64,000 nt of DNA from Marsupella aquatica (Eukaryota > Marchantiophyta), in assembly GCA_973895155.1 (NCBI GenBank), contig OZ316892.1, positions 20,956,001 through 21,020,000 of the forward strand. Reading direction: 5' to 3'. Shown here piece after piece: positions 48,005-60,500 of the stretch. The notes beneath the pieces were generated by a model. It ran no database searches and was not told where the DNA came from. It saw nothing but the letters and a program-made list of their open reading frames with translations. Within the stretch, counting starts at the first letter, position 1. Each line of letters opens with the position of its first letter. Both the position numbers and the translations under genes were made by a program.

Positions 48005-48480
48005 CTATTCTACAGTGGCAGCAATCAATTGGTCGATATCGGTGGTCGATACTCCGAATCCCTCGGCCAGCACACCGTCGTAGATGCCGGACTTGAAGAG
48101 AGCGTTGGGCAGCCGGACAAGTCCTGGGCCGGAGCTGTTGAATCCTGATAAGGCCTTCACAGTTACCGATCCGTAGTTGATCTGGAAATGGACCAGACCC
48201 TTCGGAAAGACGAAAAGTTCACCCGGCCCCAAAGTCTGGGTGAAGAGTTTGTTGGCACTGGTGTCCACGAGCCCAACGTCCAGCCAGCCTTCGATGACAT
48301 ACAAAAGCTCGGTACCACAAGGATGCGTGTGAGGAGGATTGATAGTGCCCGATGGGAATTGGAGGAGAGCACCTGAAGTTCCCTGGCCTTTGAGAGCTGG
48401 AAACTTTCCCTCGTTGATGGCAGTCACGGTGGCGAACTTCCCCGCTTTGATTGATGCATTTCGCAACTCGTGTTGGTGAA
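48005..48480 (-). pseudogene. 5'-truncated germin-like protein copy
   Basis: Nearly identical to the intact neighbour from its residue 56 (LRNASIKAGKF) to the stop codon, but everything before that, including the signal peptide and first ~28 mature residues, is missing. Similarity stops at about 48,480, within the word GTGTTGGTGA, after a one-base deletion. The sequence beyond (48,480-49,080) is unrelated. Both cupin boxes remain: H-T-H-x4-E with Arg to Cys next to the metal ligands (HTHPCGTE), and FPKGLVHFQIN. The frame extends upstream into non-germin residues (MLFWFNIEFIP...), so a chimeric product without a germin signal peptide is possible but unlikely to be secreted. Confidence 0.88.
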
Positions 48481-48539
48481 TATCATTCCAGGTTACAATG
48501 TGTATAATGGGAATGAATTCTATATTGAACCAGAACAAC

Positions 48540-49070
48540 AACCCGAACCAGTCACGTACTACTACCGTGCCTAATCACGTATTATACTGTGTGCCTAATC
48601 GTGTATAAGTCTTGTTGTGTTACACTCTTAACTGTTCCGAACATCGTGATGGACTACGTTCCCCAATGTACGTCCGCATACAGACGCAGATAACCATGTT
48701 ATTTACTGTGTAGACCGTACCAAACGTCGTAAGAAACATCACACTTAACCAACTGAACTACGTTGTACCCGTTAAACGTGGTGTCTTACATGGCAATGTA
48801 CAACGTATCAAACTTGGTTAAACAATGTCTAACGTCATTTCTAGCCACGTCAATAGGCCATGTTATCAACAATGGCGCGTTGATGGTAACGTCGTCTAAT
48901 ACAACGTTAAGTGGAGAACGTCGCAGTCGGCGACGTTAAATACGTTGTGTAAAGCTACGTTAAGAACCTCCGGGTGTACATCATTAGTAACGTCGCTACT
49001 TAAACGTCGTTGTGTGGGACTTTTCCACACGGCGGCTGAACGTCGCAATTAATGTTTGCTTGAATTACGG
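48540..49070. repeat. ACGT-motif-dense sequence replacing the germin 5' end
   Basis: About 530 bp has an unusual density of AACGTCG/AACGTTG/ACGTC words in both orientations, plus GTGCCTAATCACGTAT-like repeats near its left edge. It resembles subterminal repeat regions of CACTA-type elements, but no CACTA terminus is visible at either side. It borders the breakpoint of the truncated germin copy, so a transposon insertion or deletion may have caused the truncation. Confidence 0.6.
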
Positions 49071-49961
49071 TTAATCTTGCAGATACTGTACTTGTGCTTG
49101 CATAAAAATGACATATATAAAATTATGGACAGTCTCATAAGGGAGTACCCAATTCATTTTCTACCTTAATTATATAGAGTCAGCGCATGCAGCTCATCCT
49201 AGCCTGCTCCTGACCCCTGATGTTGTAGTCACGTCTTGCAGTGTACGTGCTTTGCTAGTTCAGTCCTTGACAAGTATCGTTGTCAGTACCGAGTGAAGTT
49301 GATTTCTTTCGAGCTTTCTTCGACTCAAAGTACTTCTATCTTCAATTTTATTGTGTAAGTGCATAGAGGTCATTGCCCCTGTCCCAATTTCTTCATTCCA
49401 CTAGATCGGACCCGGCAGGTATTTATTAAGTGTTTTGGAATAATATCTTGATATAGCGCGCGCCTTTTCCAAGATTCATCCTACAATACGTCTTTAGGTT
49501 TCCGAGACTGCTTCCAAGAACCCACAAGAGAATGGTCGATTGAATGTCCATCCACAACAACCAACCCGGGCCTTCTTTCTGAAAGGTGGGAAACAGATCT
49601 GATAATTCATGTCAGCTTAATTAACAATCCCACTCCAACCTGAGTCCGTTTACCAACTTCGGACCAAAACTGGATGGGATAGAATCAATAACACATCCAA
49701 TCTGACGAAACGAGCATCTCTGCAAAATAGTGTTTACTTATTTCGTATACTCATTAGAGAAAAGCACGAAACAAAAGTCTTTTCTCTATAATCCAATCGA
49801 ATGTTCTAGCTGTCGGACGAAACTAGGAATCGATCCCTAGCCTGCACTATTCGGTCGCTGTGATTAAGCAAATAATTATTCCAAAGCTGAAATGATGCCT
49901 CGCACTTGGCCATGGATTATTAACCTTGCTCGACCTGAGCACGAGCTACCTAGGCTCGGGA

Positions 49962-50588
49962 CTAATCTACAGTGGCAGCAATCAATTGGTCGATAACCGT
50001 GGTTGACACTCCGAATCCCTCGGCCAGCACACCGTCGTAGATGCCGGACTTGAAGAGAGCGTTGGGCAGCCGGACAAGTCCTGGGCCGGAGCTGCTGAAT
50101 CCTGAGAAGGCCTTCACAGTTACCAATCCGTAGTTGATCTGGAAATGGACCAGACCCTTAGGAAAGACAAAGAGGTCACCGGGGCCCAAGGTCTGGGTGA
50201 AGAGTTTGTTGGCACTGGTGTCCACGAGCCCAACGTCCAGCCAGCCTTCGATGACATACAAAAGCTCGGTACCACGAGGATGCGTGTGAGGAGGATTGAT
50301 AGTGCCCGATGGGAATTGGAGGAGAGCACCTGAAGTTCCCTGGCCTTTAAGAGCTGGAAACTTTCCCTCGTTGATGGCAGTCACGGTGGCGAACTTCCCC
50401 GCTTTGATTGATGCATTTCGCAACTCCGTGTTGGTGAAGAAGTTACCATCGAGAGTGGAGGCGTTGACGCCGACTGGAACTTCGAAGTCTGTGGTTAGAT
50501 CAGGATCAGAAGCTTGTACTGCAATGGCAAAGCAAGCCAGGAGCAGGGCCCCAGCAATCGTGGAAGTGGACCGACCCATGACCTTCAA
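49962..50588 (-). CDS. Germin-like protein (cupin), intact
   Basis: 208 codons, no intron, ATG at 50588. Signal peptide (STIAGALLLACFAIAVQA) with predicted cleavage after residue 26, so the product is secreted to the cell wall or apoplast. One cupin domain. Box 1 metal ligands are H101, H103 and E108 (HTHPRGTE) and box 2 ligand is H148 (GDLFVFPKGLVHFQIN), the complete Mn-binding set of germins (oxalate oxidase or superoxide dismutase activity in characterised relatives; the substrate here is unknown). The mature N-terminus (SDPDLTTDFEVPVG...) lacks the two cysteines that form the conserved disulfide of most angiosperm germins. A TATATAA box lies about 165 bp upstream (near 50746-50752). It is in tandem with the truncated copy about 2 kb away, same strand. 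Confidence 0.94.
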   Translation of the reverse strand: MKVMGRSTSTIAGALLLACFAIAVQASDPDLTTDFEVPVGVNASTLDGNFFTNTELRNASIKAGKFATVTAINEGKFPALKGQGTSGALLQFPSGTINPPHTHPRGTELLYVIEGWLDVGLVDTSANKLFTQTLGPGDLFVFPKGLVHFQINYGLVTVKAFSGFSSSGPGLVRLPNALFKSGIYDGVLAEGFGVSTTVIDQLIAATVD

Positions 50589-50744
50589 CGTACGATGACG
50601 CTTGCCAATAAGAATTTAATCTGAAAAGCGAAAGGTGAAAGCTAGAGATCAATTTGCTGATCAGAAGACGAATGCGATCTGATGTCAAGCTACGTTGAGA
50701 AGTGATTGAATGCTGATTGTGTTGTGAACATGGAAGCAAACTGG

Positions 50745-50753
50745 GACGTTATA
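50745..50753 (-). promoter_or_regulatory. TATA box of the intact germin gene
   Basis: Reading leftwards, GTATATAACG lies about 160 bp upstream of the germin ATG, a normal distance for a plant core promoter with a ~130-base leader. Confidence 0.6.
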
Positions 50754-50779
50754 TACATCCACTGCTGGTCTTAGAAATT

Positions 50780-52190
50780 GTCGGATGCTCGGGCCCTTCG
50801 AAGAGGAGAAATAGTCCACACGCAGATTTGCCATAACATTGTCGCGGAGCGTGTGGTGTTTAGCAATCTGTACAATAGTGCCGGCTTGGAGAAATTTGGA
50901 ATCCGCGTTAGATCTCAAGGACAAGGGCTCGAAGAAGGTAGGCCGTCAATGGAAACAACTATCAATAGGTCAAGAGTTAGGATAATAATAGGTCTCCACT
51001 CAAACGTACATGGCGGAAGCTAAAACTCATTGCGAGCGACTGTTTGATAAATCTAAACATTTTTCATAATATCTACAAGAATAGTACAGAAGCTGGAGTC
51101 CAAAGGGAAAGTACTGCAGTCCTGTCCGACATTCCTACTTCTTGTCAATGAATTCGGATCATATCCGGTGCGGAATTACAGTAGTATGTAGCGACAAAGC
51201 TCTGAGGAAGTAGTACAGGCTGTCCCAAAAAGGTGAGATCCTCATAGAATGAATTCGGGTGATAACCGTGTGTACACGGTGTATAATTATCAACAAAACT
51301 GGTATGACTGTTCAATTGGTATGCAGTTATGTTATGTAGTGCCCAATAATAGGCTGGTATTACTTTTACTTACTTTAATCGGACGGCAGTCGACGAGCCG
51401 TTATTAGTCGACCATGCGCAAAGATTCTGACGGCCATGCAGTTTGAATGACGCTAGAAAGCAGTTTCTGCCCTCCGTTGAATTCATCGACGATTGCGGCT
51501 GACTTGGGAGTCAAAGTCTAGGCTCTCAATTATTCCACACTACTAACCATTGGGGTCTTTCAACCTTTCGACTGATTGAAGGGTAAGATGGAAGAGATTG
51601 AAGCCATACAATGTGTAAGAGATATTTGTGCGGGAGGTATTGGCCAGAGTGTCCTTTGGTGAGTGTCCCCGGGATGCGTGGTCTGGCTGCCAAATTGCAA
51701 GATTTGCGTGAAATGAGGAACTAGTAGGTTTGCAGAGAAACTTGTTTGAAGCGGAATAATATTGTAGGAAAATCCGCCCGATCCACTCACTGAATCGATA
51801 GTAGGTTCTCCATCCATGGGGGATGCCATAAGCAAAAATCAAAATCAAATCTGTCGCGCTGCTAAATAATGGAGACAGGTTTCCAAAGCACCAACAGCTC
51901 TAGTAGATCAAGGGGTACATGATTGAAGAGTCCGTTGCGCTGGTGAAGTAGTGCATCACGTCTCACGAGAAGGTCTGCTGAAGCTATCTTCAAATGTATG
52001 CAAGGTTCTACGAGGAATACACCAAAACGTGCTGAGGTAGAACATACAGTAAGCTTTGTCATCTTTAATTCAACGTGGGAGGGTTCCGGTTGGAGAAGCA
52101 TTGCATAATGCATAATAGGGGGGATCAGAGTTTCCTGCCACATGGTCGACCTGGTGAGGTTCAGCATGGTCTCATAAATGTAAGGCTGAC
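50780..52190. other. No gene recognised
   Basis: Short frames on both strands (for example 51543-51848 on the - strand) show no domain, motif or splice structure that I trust. The distal promoter of the germin gene should lie in the left part. Confidence 0.4.
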
Positions 52191-52229
52191 AGGGTTTAGG
52201 GTTTAGGGTTTAGGGACCCTAACCCTAAA
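52191..52229. repeat. Head-to-head interstitial telomeric repeat
   Basis: Three TTTAGGG units end at 52215 and are directly followed by the inverted CCCTAACCCTAAA. TTTAGGG is the plant (Arabidopsis-type) telomere unit. The inverted junction is the form expected from end-to-end fusion or from fill-in repair. Confidence 0.92.
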
Positions 52230-52439
52230 TGACACCATCAGTGGAGGCTGAGTTGTTAAGGCTTTGGCCACAAGTATGGCATGAGTATTCCTGACCTGCG
52301 GGTTTGAGCTGATGGGCAAGTTTAGGTGTTGACCGACAAGTAAACTCGTCACATTACGGCTCCAAAAGTGGCCAAATGAGCCATATTCATCTTTATTCCC
52401 TGGCCAGTCCTGAATTCTCCCAAACCCCTTCCCGGCCCG

Positions 52440-52565
52440 GTCTTGGGCTCCCCTGGACTCCCCCGGTTTGGGGTCGAGGCTGGGTTGGGCCGGGGCCAAG
52501 GTCGGGCTGGGGCTGGGGATTAGGGTTTGGGTTGGGGTTGGGGTCGGGGGCAGGACGACCAGGTG
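52440..52565. repeat. G-rich degenerate telomere-like tract
   Basis: The + strand is strongly G-rich, with repeated GGGGCTGGGG, GGGTTTGGG and GGGGTTGGGG words, including GATTAGGGTTTGGG. It is 210 bp from the interstitial telomere block and has many potential G-quadruplex runs. It may be a decayed extension of the same telomeric insertion. Confidence 0.65.
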
Positions 52566-52810
52566 TCCGGAGTGACAGGTGATGGGGTCTAGACCCCTGA
52601 TTTGCCTGTCAAGGCCAAACCGGGCTGACTTGCCATGCCTGTGTTAGTGTTCCCTAGTTGTAACTTAGTTCACCTAAAAAATAATTATTTCCCAAAAATT
52701 GATCAACATCCAAAAACTTGGTTCATGCCACTAATAACTATAGTTACAAATTACAAAAACGCTATTGGCATGACAATAATAAACTATAAATTTTTTTAAT
52801 GATCTCCCAA

Positions 52811-53090
52811 CTTGGGGATTTCACTTCCACAAAAATGGCACATCACGTGCGACAAAGTATAGGGTCATTTTATTGGTTCAAAAGGAATACTTATGAATTT
52901 TCTAAGAAGAACAATGGGGTTTTTTAGATAATATTTTAAGGCTTATAAGAACATTAGGGTCCTTATAACCAAATTTTTGGAATATTCTTATAGGGGTTAA
53001 AAAATATTCTTTTTCCTTACATTATAGGGGGTCCGAGATCTAAAACCGTCGCGAGTGATGGGGAGGCATCCATATAGTGAGACCCCCGAG
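52811..53090. mobile_element. hAT-like MITE, copy D (280 bp, inverted), perfect TSD
   Basis: Starts CTTGGGGATTTCAC and ends GTGAGACCCCCGAG. Both flanks are exactly TCTCCCAA (52803-52810 and 53091-53098). Opposite in orientation to copies A and E. Confidence 0.93.
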
Positions 53091-53646
53091 TCTCCCAAAA
53101 GAGCAATGGGCTGGAAAAACATGGGGCCAGTTAAGCAAACTGGAGAGGAAATTAAATTCCAGACACTAGCCTGAAGAAATGTACATGAGGCAAATTAAAC
53201 GCCCTGGAAAATGGTGCTATATGCTGAAACAGGCCGCAAACACATGATTAGCCTACGTCACAATTAGATCTTGGAATTCACACTGTATGGAGCCCCCGTC
53301 CCACATCATATACCTAGGATAGTTTGGGTACACGTACCCTTTGACATTATTTTTAGAAAAAAATAAAACTTGCGCCCATACTTGTGCAAGTGGCAAACAA
53401 AAAAAAGAGTTTTCGCTATGACAACCACCAAATATGTCACCACTAGGTACTTCAAAAAAACTGTGCACCTCACCTCCCTCCGCAGTGAGCATCATCCATG
53501 AGGTCAAATATAGGAGAACACTCCCTCCCTGAAACAGCTGGCTAATACAAACCAACCGACCATAATTAATTAGTTACCCTGGCTATTTAATATATTCATT
53601 GCTCTGTATTTAATTTCATTGATCAACCATTGCAGAATATAGAACT

Positions 53647-53943
53647 CTCGGGGGTCTCACTATATGGATGCCTCTCCATCACCTGCGACGTTTTTAGGCC
53701 TCGGACCCCCTAAAATGTAAGAAAAATAATTATTTTTTTGACCCATATAAAGTCAGAATATTCTCAAAATATTCCAAAATTTTGATTATAAGGACCCTAA
53801 TGTTCTTATAAGTCCCAAAATTGGATTTAAAAGATCCTATTGTTCTTCTCAGAAAATTCTTAAGTCTTCCCTTTGAACCAATAAAATGACTCTATACTTC
53901 GTCGCACGTGATATGCCATTTTTGTGGAAGTGAAACCCCCGAG
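53647..53943. mobile_element. hAT-like MITE, copy E (297 bp)
   Basis: Starts CTCGGGGGTCTCAC and ends GTGAAACCCCCGAG, flanked by ATAGAACT and ATAGAAAT (seven of eight match). Closely similar to copy A along its whole length. Confidence 0.92.
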
Positions 53944-53949
53944 ATAGAA

Positions 53950-56900
53950 ATCCTATTCCATTAGCTAAGCTGATATCCGCCATTAATTTTTGGCTGTGGA
54001 CTGCAATCTAAGAATTAAAATACGAATGCCACGGGGCATGCCAACCAAGCATTTTAACCTTTAACCTTGCCCCTGATTTCCCCAATTTGATGAGAAAACA
54101 ATTAAATTCCCTACACTTCAAAAGACTGCTGTAAGTTACCATCTCTAGGCTAAATCCATTGAGTATCTAGGGTCGTTACTCTTGCCCATGACTACACCAG
54201 GCTTATGAAAACATGCCTTGAGTCTCTGTCAATGCTCCTCCTGCAACAGGTTATGTTCCAACCTATTAACTAGTTTGTAGGTGGGTTCTGCTCCACACCG
54301 TATTGGGCTGGTTTATAGTGCAGTAGGCTCTCGTGGTAGTTGTAGGAATTATTATTTGTTAAATTACAACAATATAAACAAGGGGTTTTCCCCAGTTGCA
54401 AGCCAGTTGTGCTGCTTGCCCTGCAGTTTCTCCTTTTCAAACAAATCTTGAAGTTTTGGCCCATTGATGAAATGGCAATTAAAAACAGTTTTCAATGATT
54501 GCCTAGGATTTTTTCCACCCAGATGGCAATTTGTAAACAGACAATTATCCAGACTGGACGGAATTGGAAATCATAGTGTGCAGATAGCTAAGCATTGGCA
54601 AGCAAGAGAGTGAGGGGGCCCCGGAGGGGGCAGCAATTCCTTTTTTACTAAGTGAGAGATGCAATCCTAGCCATTCATATGTGAGAACTAGACACAATTC
54701 ACTTTACATGAACTTGGGGACACAATCAAGCAAAAGCATTACCAAACCTAGTCATCTCTGAGTGGGCCCCCTTTTTTGCTGATGTGTGCAAGCTTTTTTG
54801 TCAAAAACTTATACCTTCTCTTGAGGTGGTCCAAAATCCTGGAGCAAACTGCTGCTTATTTTCAGGGAGTTGCATTGATTTCAAACCTGACACATTTTGG
54901 CTCAAGCATTTTAACTTTTGTGTAAGGAATGGCCGTCAGCTTTGCTTTGGATGGAGAGACACTGAACAGCCCCCACCGTCTTGTAAAGCCCCCCTGATAT
55001 GTAGATCCATGATAACTGGGTATATCAAGGCAAACAATTAGGGGATTTTTGACAGTCAAGGTGAAGATAACAAGAAAACATTGGTCAATAAATGCTTCTG
55101 CAAGTTGCCTGCCAATCTGGGGCAACCAAATACAAAATCAAAATCCCTGATTTGGGGCATGTAAGTGCCATATCTTGTGGTCAAGGGTGAACCTAGAAGA
55201 AAAAGTGGATCACTAGTGTTCCCTTTTTGGGGAGCGGCGGGATTGGCAAAATCATGATCGAGTCTTGATGAGTGATTAAACCACAGCTGCCCCTACAAGG
55301 GCTACGGGTTACCCGGAGCTCTCATTGTAAAGTGCACGGGTACAGGAATGGGCTTTGAGCTCCATAAAAGGTGGTGGGTGTAAAACCTTTAATTATTTGG
55401 CAAGTGCTCCACAAAAGGTGCTGAGTGTTCCACCTGTTATGGTGAGTAGTGAGACATGGAATTATGGGGCTTTTGTAGTGGAAGGTGTGGGTTAGCTATC
55501 AATAGACAAGTGTTTGAATAAGCTAACAAATCACCCGAGAATCAATTTATCAAGAGGGTTTGTGAGATGCGAGCAAACAACGTTTTCCCAGCAACAAAGG
55601 GCTGGCATGGCATGACAAATCCAACTGACTGCTAGGGAGTCAAGTCAGAATGCACTCTTAGACTCTTGGGCACCCCTTCATCAGCCAGATCACTAGCCCC
55701 TGTCCTGGAAGCCAGAATGCATTTTTAGTCTCTTGGGCTCCCTTTCATCAGCCAGATTACTAGCCTCTGATGCTGGATTTCTAATGCATTTGTAAGACTC
55801 TTGATGGTCAGCCAGTTCACATGTCTGATTTCTAGTGCATTTGTAAGACTCCTGATGGTCAGCCAGTCCACAACCTGGGAGTCCAGAATTTGGGTTGTCT
55901 GAACAACATGAAAAATTCGAGGTATCTGAAACCAAGTTTTGGGTATGGACCGTTAGCAAATGATGGATACTCTGGGCTTCTTCCTCGTAGTACAACAAGG
56001 TGCAGTATAGTCAGGACAGGTTTCCCCTTATTCATGTTTCCTCCATGGTCTCGTTACCCACTTATCAACACTAGTTAAGTTGCTGCTCAGATTCCAGATC
56101 ACATATCACATGACAGGAGTACATTCTGGAAGTTTCCTGGAAAAAATGCATGTGGATGTCCTTGAGAACAATCGAGCTGAGAATTTTCCTGTGCAGACTA
56201 GACTACTAACGTGGAGACTCTGCATGATGTCCTATCTGGACTCGAAATATGTGAATAACTGAGGCACCTTTGGATAGATGCTATAACAATTTACAGAAAC
56301 TTTTCATGGGAGGGCAATGAGTTTGCGAATCAGACAACTTGAGCATATCTATTGACAGCAGCTGACTCTCAAGTCACAAACTGCTCAATCTCCCAAACCT
56401 CAAAGCAGAAATTCGAGATACGGTAATTTACTGAAAACTCTCTGTCAGACTGTCACAAGCTACTTCTCTACAAGGGACCAATCCTGATCCAAAAAATGCT
56501 TTATGTTACAGATTTCTAAGCTGGGGGGAGCTTAGGGGAAATCACTTTTCCGAACATGCTCCCCTCCTATGTCAAAACTGACTCCAGGCTACCAAACTCC
56601 TACGAATTTGAGCTAACTCATGCACCGACTCTAAGTGATTACATATAGATTTGCTTAGAGCTGATGCAATAGACATGAGAGTGTTGACTGCAGGAGTAGA
56701 AATATATAAATTCCAGAGATGTATCAATGTGTCTGCTGCCTCTCGTCTCACTTCCAGTTGCTCACCATCTCAATTCAAAACCGTGTGGCCATAAATATAC
56801 CATAGTGAATAATACCTATACCCATCACCAATACGCTTTGAAACTAGGTAAGTAGGATGCAACGGACTTAAGTTTAACAGTCGGCCCGACAAATATTTAA

Positions 56901-57572
56901 AACGATTCCTTCTCACGGTCGTTCTCATTAATGCCATAGTATAAGTCAGAAGTTTTTTTCTTCGGTAAAGATAACTGCACATAGACCACCACAAGGTACA
57001 CAAAGTCAGTTTCTATGTCCTCGGGATGTACAGGCACAGCAATACTGCCTACAAACGGAAGTTCTCAAAAAAATTTAGGAGATTGAAAGACCATGTTTAA
57101 CTGGGCAGAGACAAAGTTCCTATGCTATATATCCTGCAAGAAGTTGCACTATGCCGCGCCTATGGTTTCCAATGGTATCACACGATAGGACAACATTGTA
57201 ATTGGTTGTCAACTGAGAGAAGTCCTAACGCATTTATAGAGTTCAGTAACCATCGTTGGTCAAAGTGCTACCGTAGACTACCAGATAATGTCAAGGTCCC
57301 AGAACCTAGAACATCTTTTCTGTTTACCATTGGAAAACTCCCACCTCCTTCTAGTCCAAGCATCAGACGACATACTGTCAACTCATGTCCAACTACAATG
57401 AGACATGTGGATACAAAATCTAGAACTAACTTTTAGTGAAATGGAATGCAGATTTGGTTTCCATGGCTAACGAGTGTTTGAGATCAGCAAAGACATTGAC
57501 TTGTTCATTCTCTGACGACGGAAAAACATCGAATACAAGTAACAGAGTGGTCCAAGTTCCTCCAAATTGCTG
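53950..57572. other. Non-coding interval, irregular repeats at 55,645-55,870
   Basis: No gene is supported on either strand. Between about 55,645 and 55,870 a segment with AATGCATTTGTAAGACTC and GATGGTCAGCCAG recurs four times at 51-70 bp spacing, the last two units being most alike. The rest shows nothing I can name. Confidence 0.45.
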
Positions 57573-60500
57573 TCACAGATCTACACTTACTTGAAGTTTG
57601 GTGCACACGTCCAAAACTTCCTCCAGTGGTGCCCAATCACCAAAAGTCTTTTCCATAAATTGGTATGCAACTCCGCTCTTCCCTGGCCCCATGATGTATA
57701 AACCACCTTTGATAGTGCCCTCGCCTTGCAAGTTGTAACTAAACCCAGTCGATGTTGCTCGTTTCCAGTTTCTTCGTGCTTGCTTATTAAACAAAAATCC
57801 AGTGAAGATATTCTCTTTCATCAATTTGCCGCCACCCAATGACTTGAAGAGATCTCTATTCCGATCCACCACCACCATTCCTCCCCAATATCTTGGCCAA
57901 AAGGCCTTCACCTGAACAGATGACAGATTTTCAGAACGAACATTCCCCAAAAAGGCACATCTCACCCCAAACTGCCAGTGTGAATGTTATCGGTACTCAA
58001 GAGATCCGGTACTTAACATTATCAAATGATGGAAACGAAAGACATAGACTTACCTCCGCATCAATATACTCATTCAAGACAGCCACGAGCTGGACACCCA
58101 TGGCATCAAAGATTGGCTTCCGAGCATACACCTGATGAGCCTCAGCACGACACATAACGCATCTGTAAGACAACCAACCATATTGTGAGGACTACAACCT
58201 TCAGTCTTACTGGGAAATAGCACATACCAAGTGCCATCTTCGTCGGTTCCAAAACATGGCGACTGTGCCACCGATACTATGTTAGATTAGGACTTTTCTG
58301 ACAAAAGAAATCCCCCGAATTATAAACGTCGTCAAGCATCACATGCGAAGACGCAGTACGTTTCTATTTACATGCCTTGAAGAACAGCACAAATGGACGA
58401 GACCAATGCTCTTGAAAGAGAGCAGATGGGTAGATCTTGGTCATACCCAGGACGGCGAAGGCAAAGTAAAAGGGTTGGTTTGGTGGCCCATAACTCAGCA
58501 ACCTTGATGGGCGGTGGCAATTTCAGGTCCCCTCCGATCCATGGTTCTGTTCCTTTCTTGTGCTCCGGGGCAAGTCTCTGGACATAGATCTTCTCCAGAG
58601 TTGAAAGCGGTGTGATGTCGTCCGCCACTTTAGTTGGTTTAACTAATCCACAAAGCCTGGGCTCCACCTGACCTTGTGCCAGAATTCCTTTGATTGGCTT
58701 TGGTGATGCAGCAGAAGCACCTGGAGAGATACTCTGCTCTTCATAGCCCGGCTTCTTGGCCTCAAAGCTCTCACTAAAACCGTTCTGTCCATTGTGCCTA
58801 CTAGAGTCCGTGGAATACTGATCATGAGACGGGCGCCATCTTTGCTGCGATTCCATGGAAATCTGGTCATAAGACATCCGCCGTCTCTGCACTGAGCTAT
58901 GCATGCTTGCTGGAGGACTGACTTCCGAAAATCCACCTGACCGGATCACGCTGCCTTGCTCGCCCTCCCCATCCCTGGGTGCTATAGTTCGCTTCCGGGC
59001 AGGAAGGGACAGGTTGGGAGGTAGCTGAATTCCACACGCACTCGCGCGATCCACAAAGCGAGCTACGTGCCCCCTCCGCATCCCATATTGCGCTGTGAGT
59101 ACGGTGGGATTTGTGTTCAGCAGCTCAGGCAGAGACTTGTGAAGAGATTCCAGTTTGTCAGCGTACTGCATTAGACTCCGGTCGTGCAAGTAGGTTCTTA
59201 GCTCGAGCGCATCCTGCACGGCCATGGACGTACATTAGCCTAAATTGTAACGATTCTGTTAAAAAGAAAATGGAATTCATCCCCTCTAACTTAAACTCTC
59301 AATGCCCATCCAGAAAAAAACTTTCCTCGCCCTTTTCATCACTCTAGTCCCCAATCTAGAAAATCCTTCTAACCCTTCTCATCACTCAGTCAGAACCCAT
59401 CCAGAAAAAATTCCCAAGCCCGTCGCACCACTCATCCACATCCTTCGCTCTCCTTGCCATAGCTCAAGACGGTTGAATCAATATTGTCAGCTCAAGATGA
59501 CAGACACACGTGAATCAGCCCGCCAGCAGGTAGTGAAAACGGATGTAGTGCCGGGGTACGTCTCAAGAAATTAATCGGTCAAATCAGCTAAAAATTCCCG
59601 GCTCTCATGCTCTATCTGGCGTCTCCCTGTTCGTATCGTGATATGTACTTCTAAACAGACTGACAACGGAAGTATTAACCATATCTCATGGAGATGACAA
59701 CACGTCATCATGTCAGCTGAAATTTTTACGTATTTCTACGATACAACTCTGGCCTGTCATAATTCGTAACATGACATCACGAACGGATACATTTCTCCAG
59801 AGTCCTTGTCCCAAGGGATGGAGATGCACACACTCTGAGAAGAAGCGACAGGTTGCCTTTACATTGACTGATTGAGACGTCAATAGATATTCTAACACAG
59901 CTCTCGCTATCTTGAGCTTCTCCGGAGACACATGGCATGAAATATGAAGTTTGAATCAGAGAATCTCGTCTCCGAGGAAGGTTACGTTGGGAACAGAATC
60001 TGGCCGCCGAGCAATTGAGAAATAGAAGGGGGGAACAAAACTGAGTAACTGTTCGCTTGGTCCGTAGGATTTGATCTTATTAGGCTGCCAGTATCGAATT
60101 CCGAACATCCACAATCCCCAAAGGTCATAGAGCGCCGCATGAGATTGTAATTTTCAAACGTAAGCTGTGTCCAAAGTTCCTGGTGAGGATTACAGAGACG
60201 ACTGGATTACATGGGCCTTCGCAACGTATGAGTAACCACACCCAAGTGACTTTGCTCGGTTCCAAGTGAGTGAGAATCTGGATGTCATCACTCCGTGCCT
60301 TCTGCAAGTTTGGGCGACTAAGCCCCTAGGACGCTCTGCTGGCCGAATCAAGCAGGTAATTGAAATCTCTCTTCCAATTTCCATCCATTTTTTCGTGCTC
60401 TCTCTCAACTTCGATTGGCCGTCATGAGCTGTGCCTGGGATTGAGAAGGATTCGGAACAGAAAGAAATTGGGCTTTCAGAGAATGAAGAAAGGTTTAAGA

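Noticed and set aside
51543-51848. Two overlapping - strand frames of about 100 codons
   Set aside because: No recognisable domain; mutually overlapping frames on one strand suggest chance.
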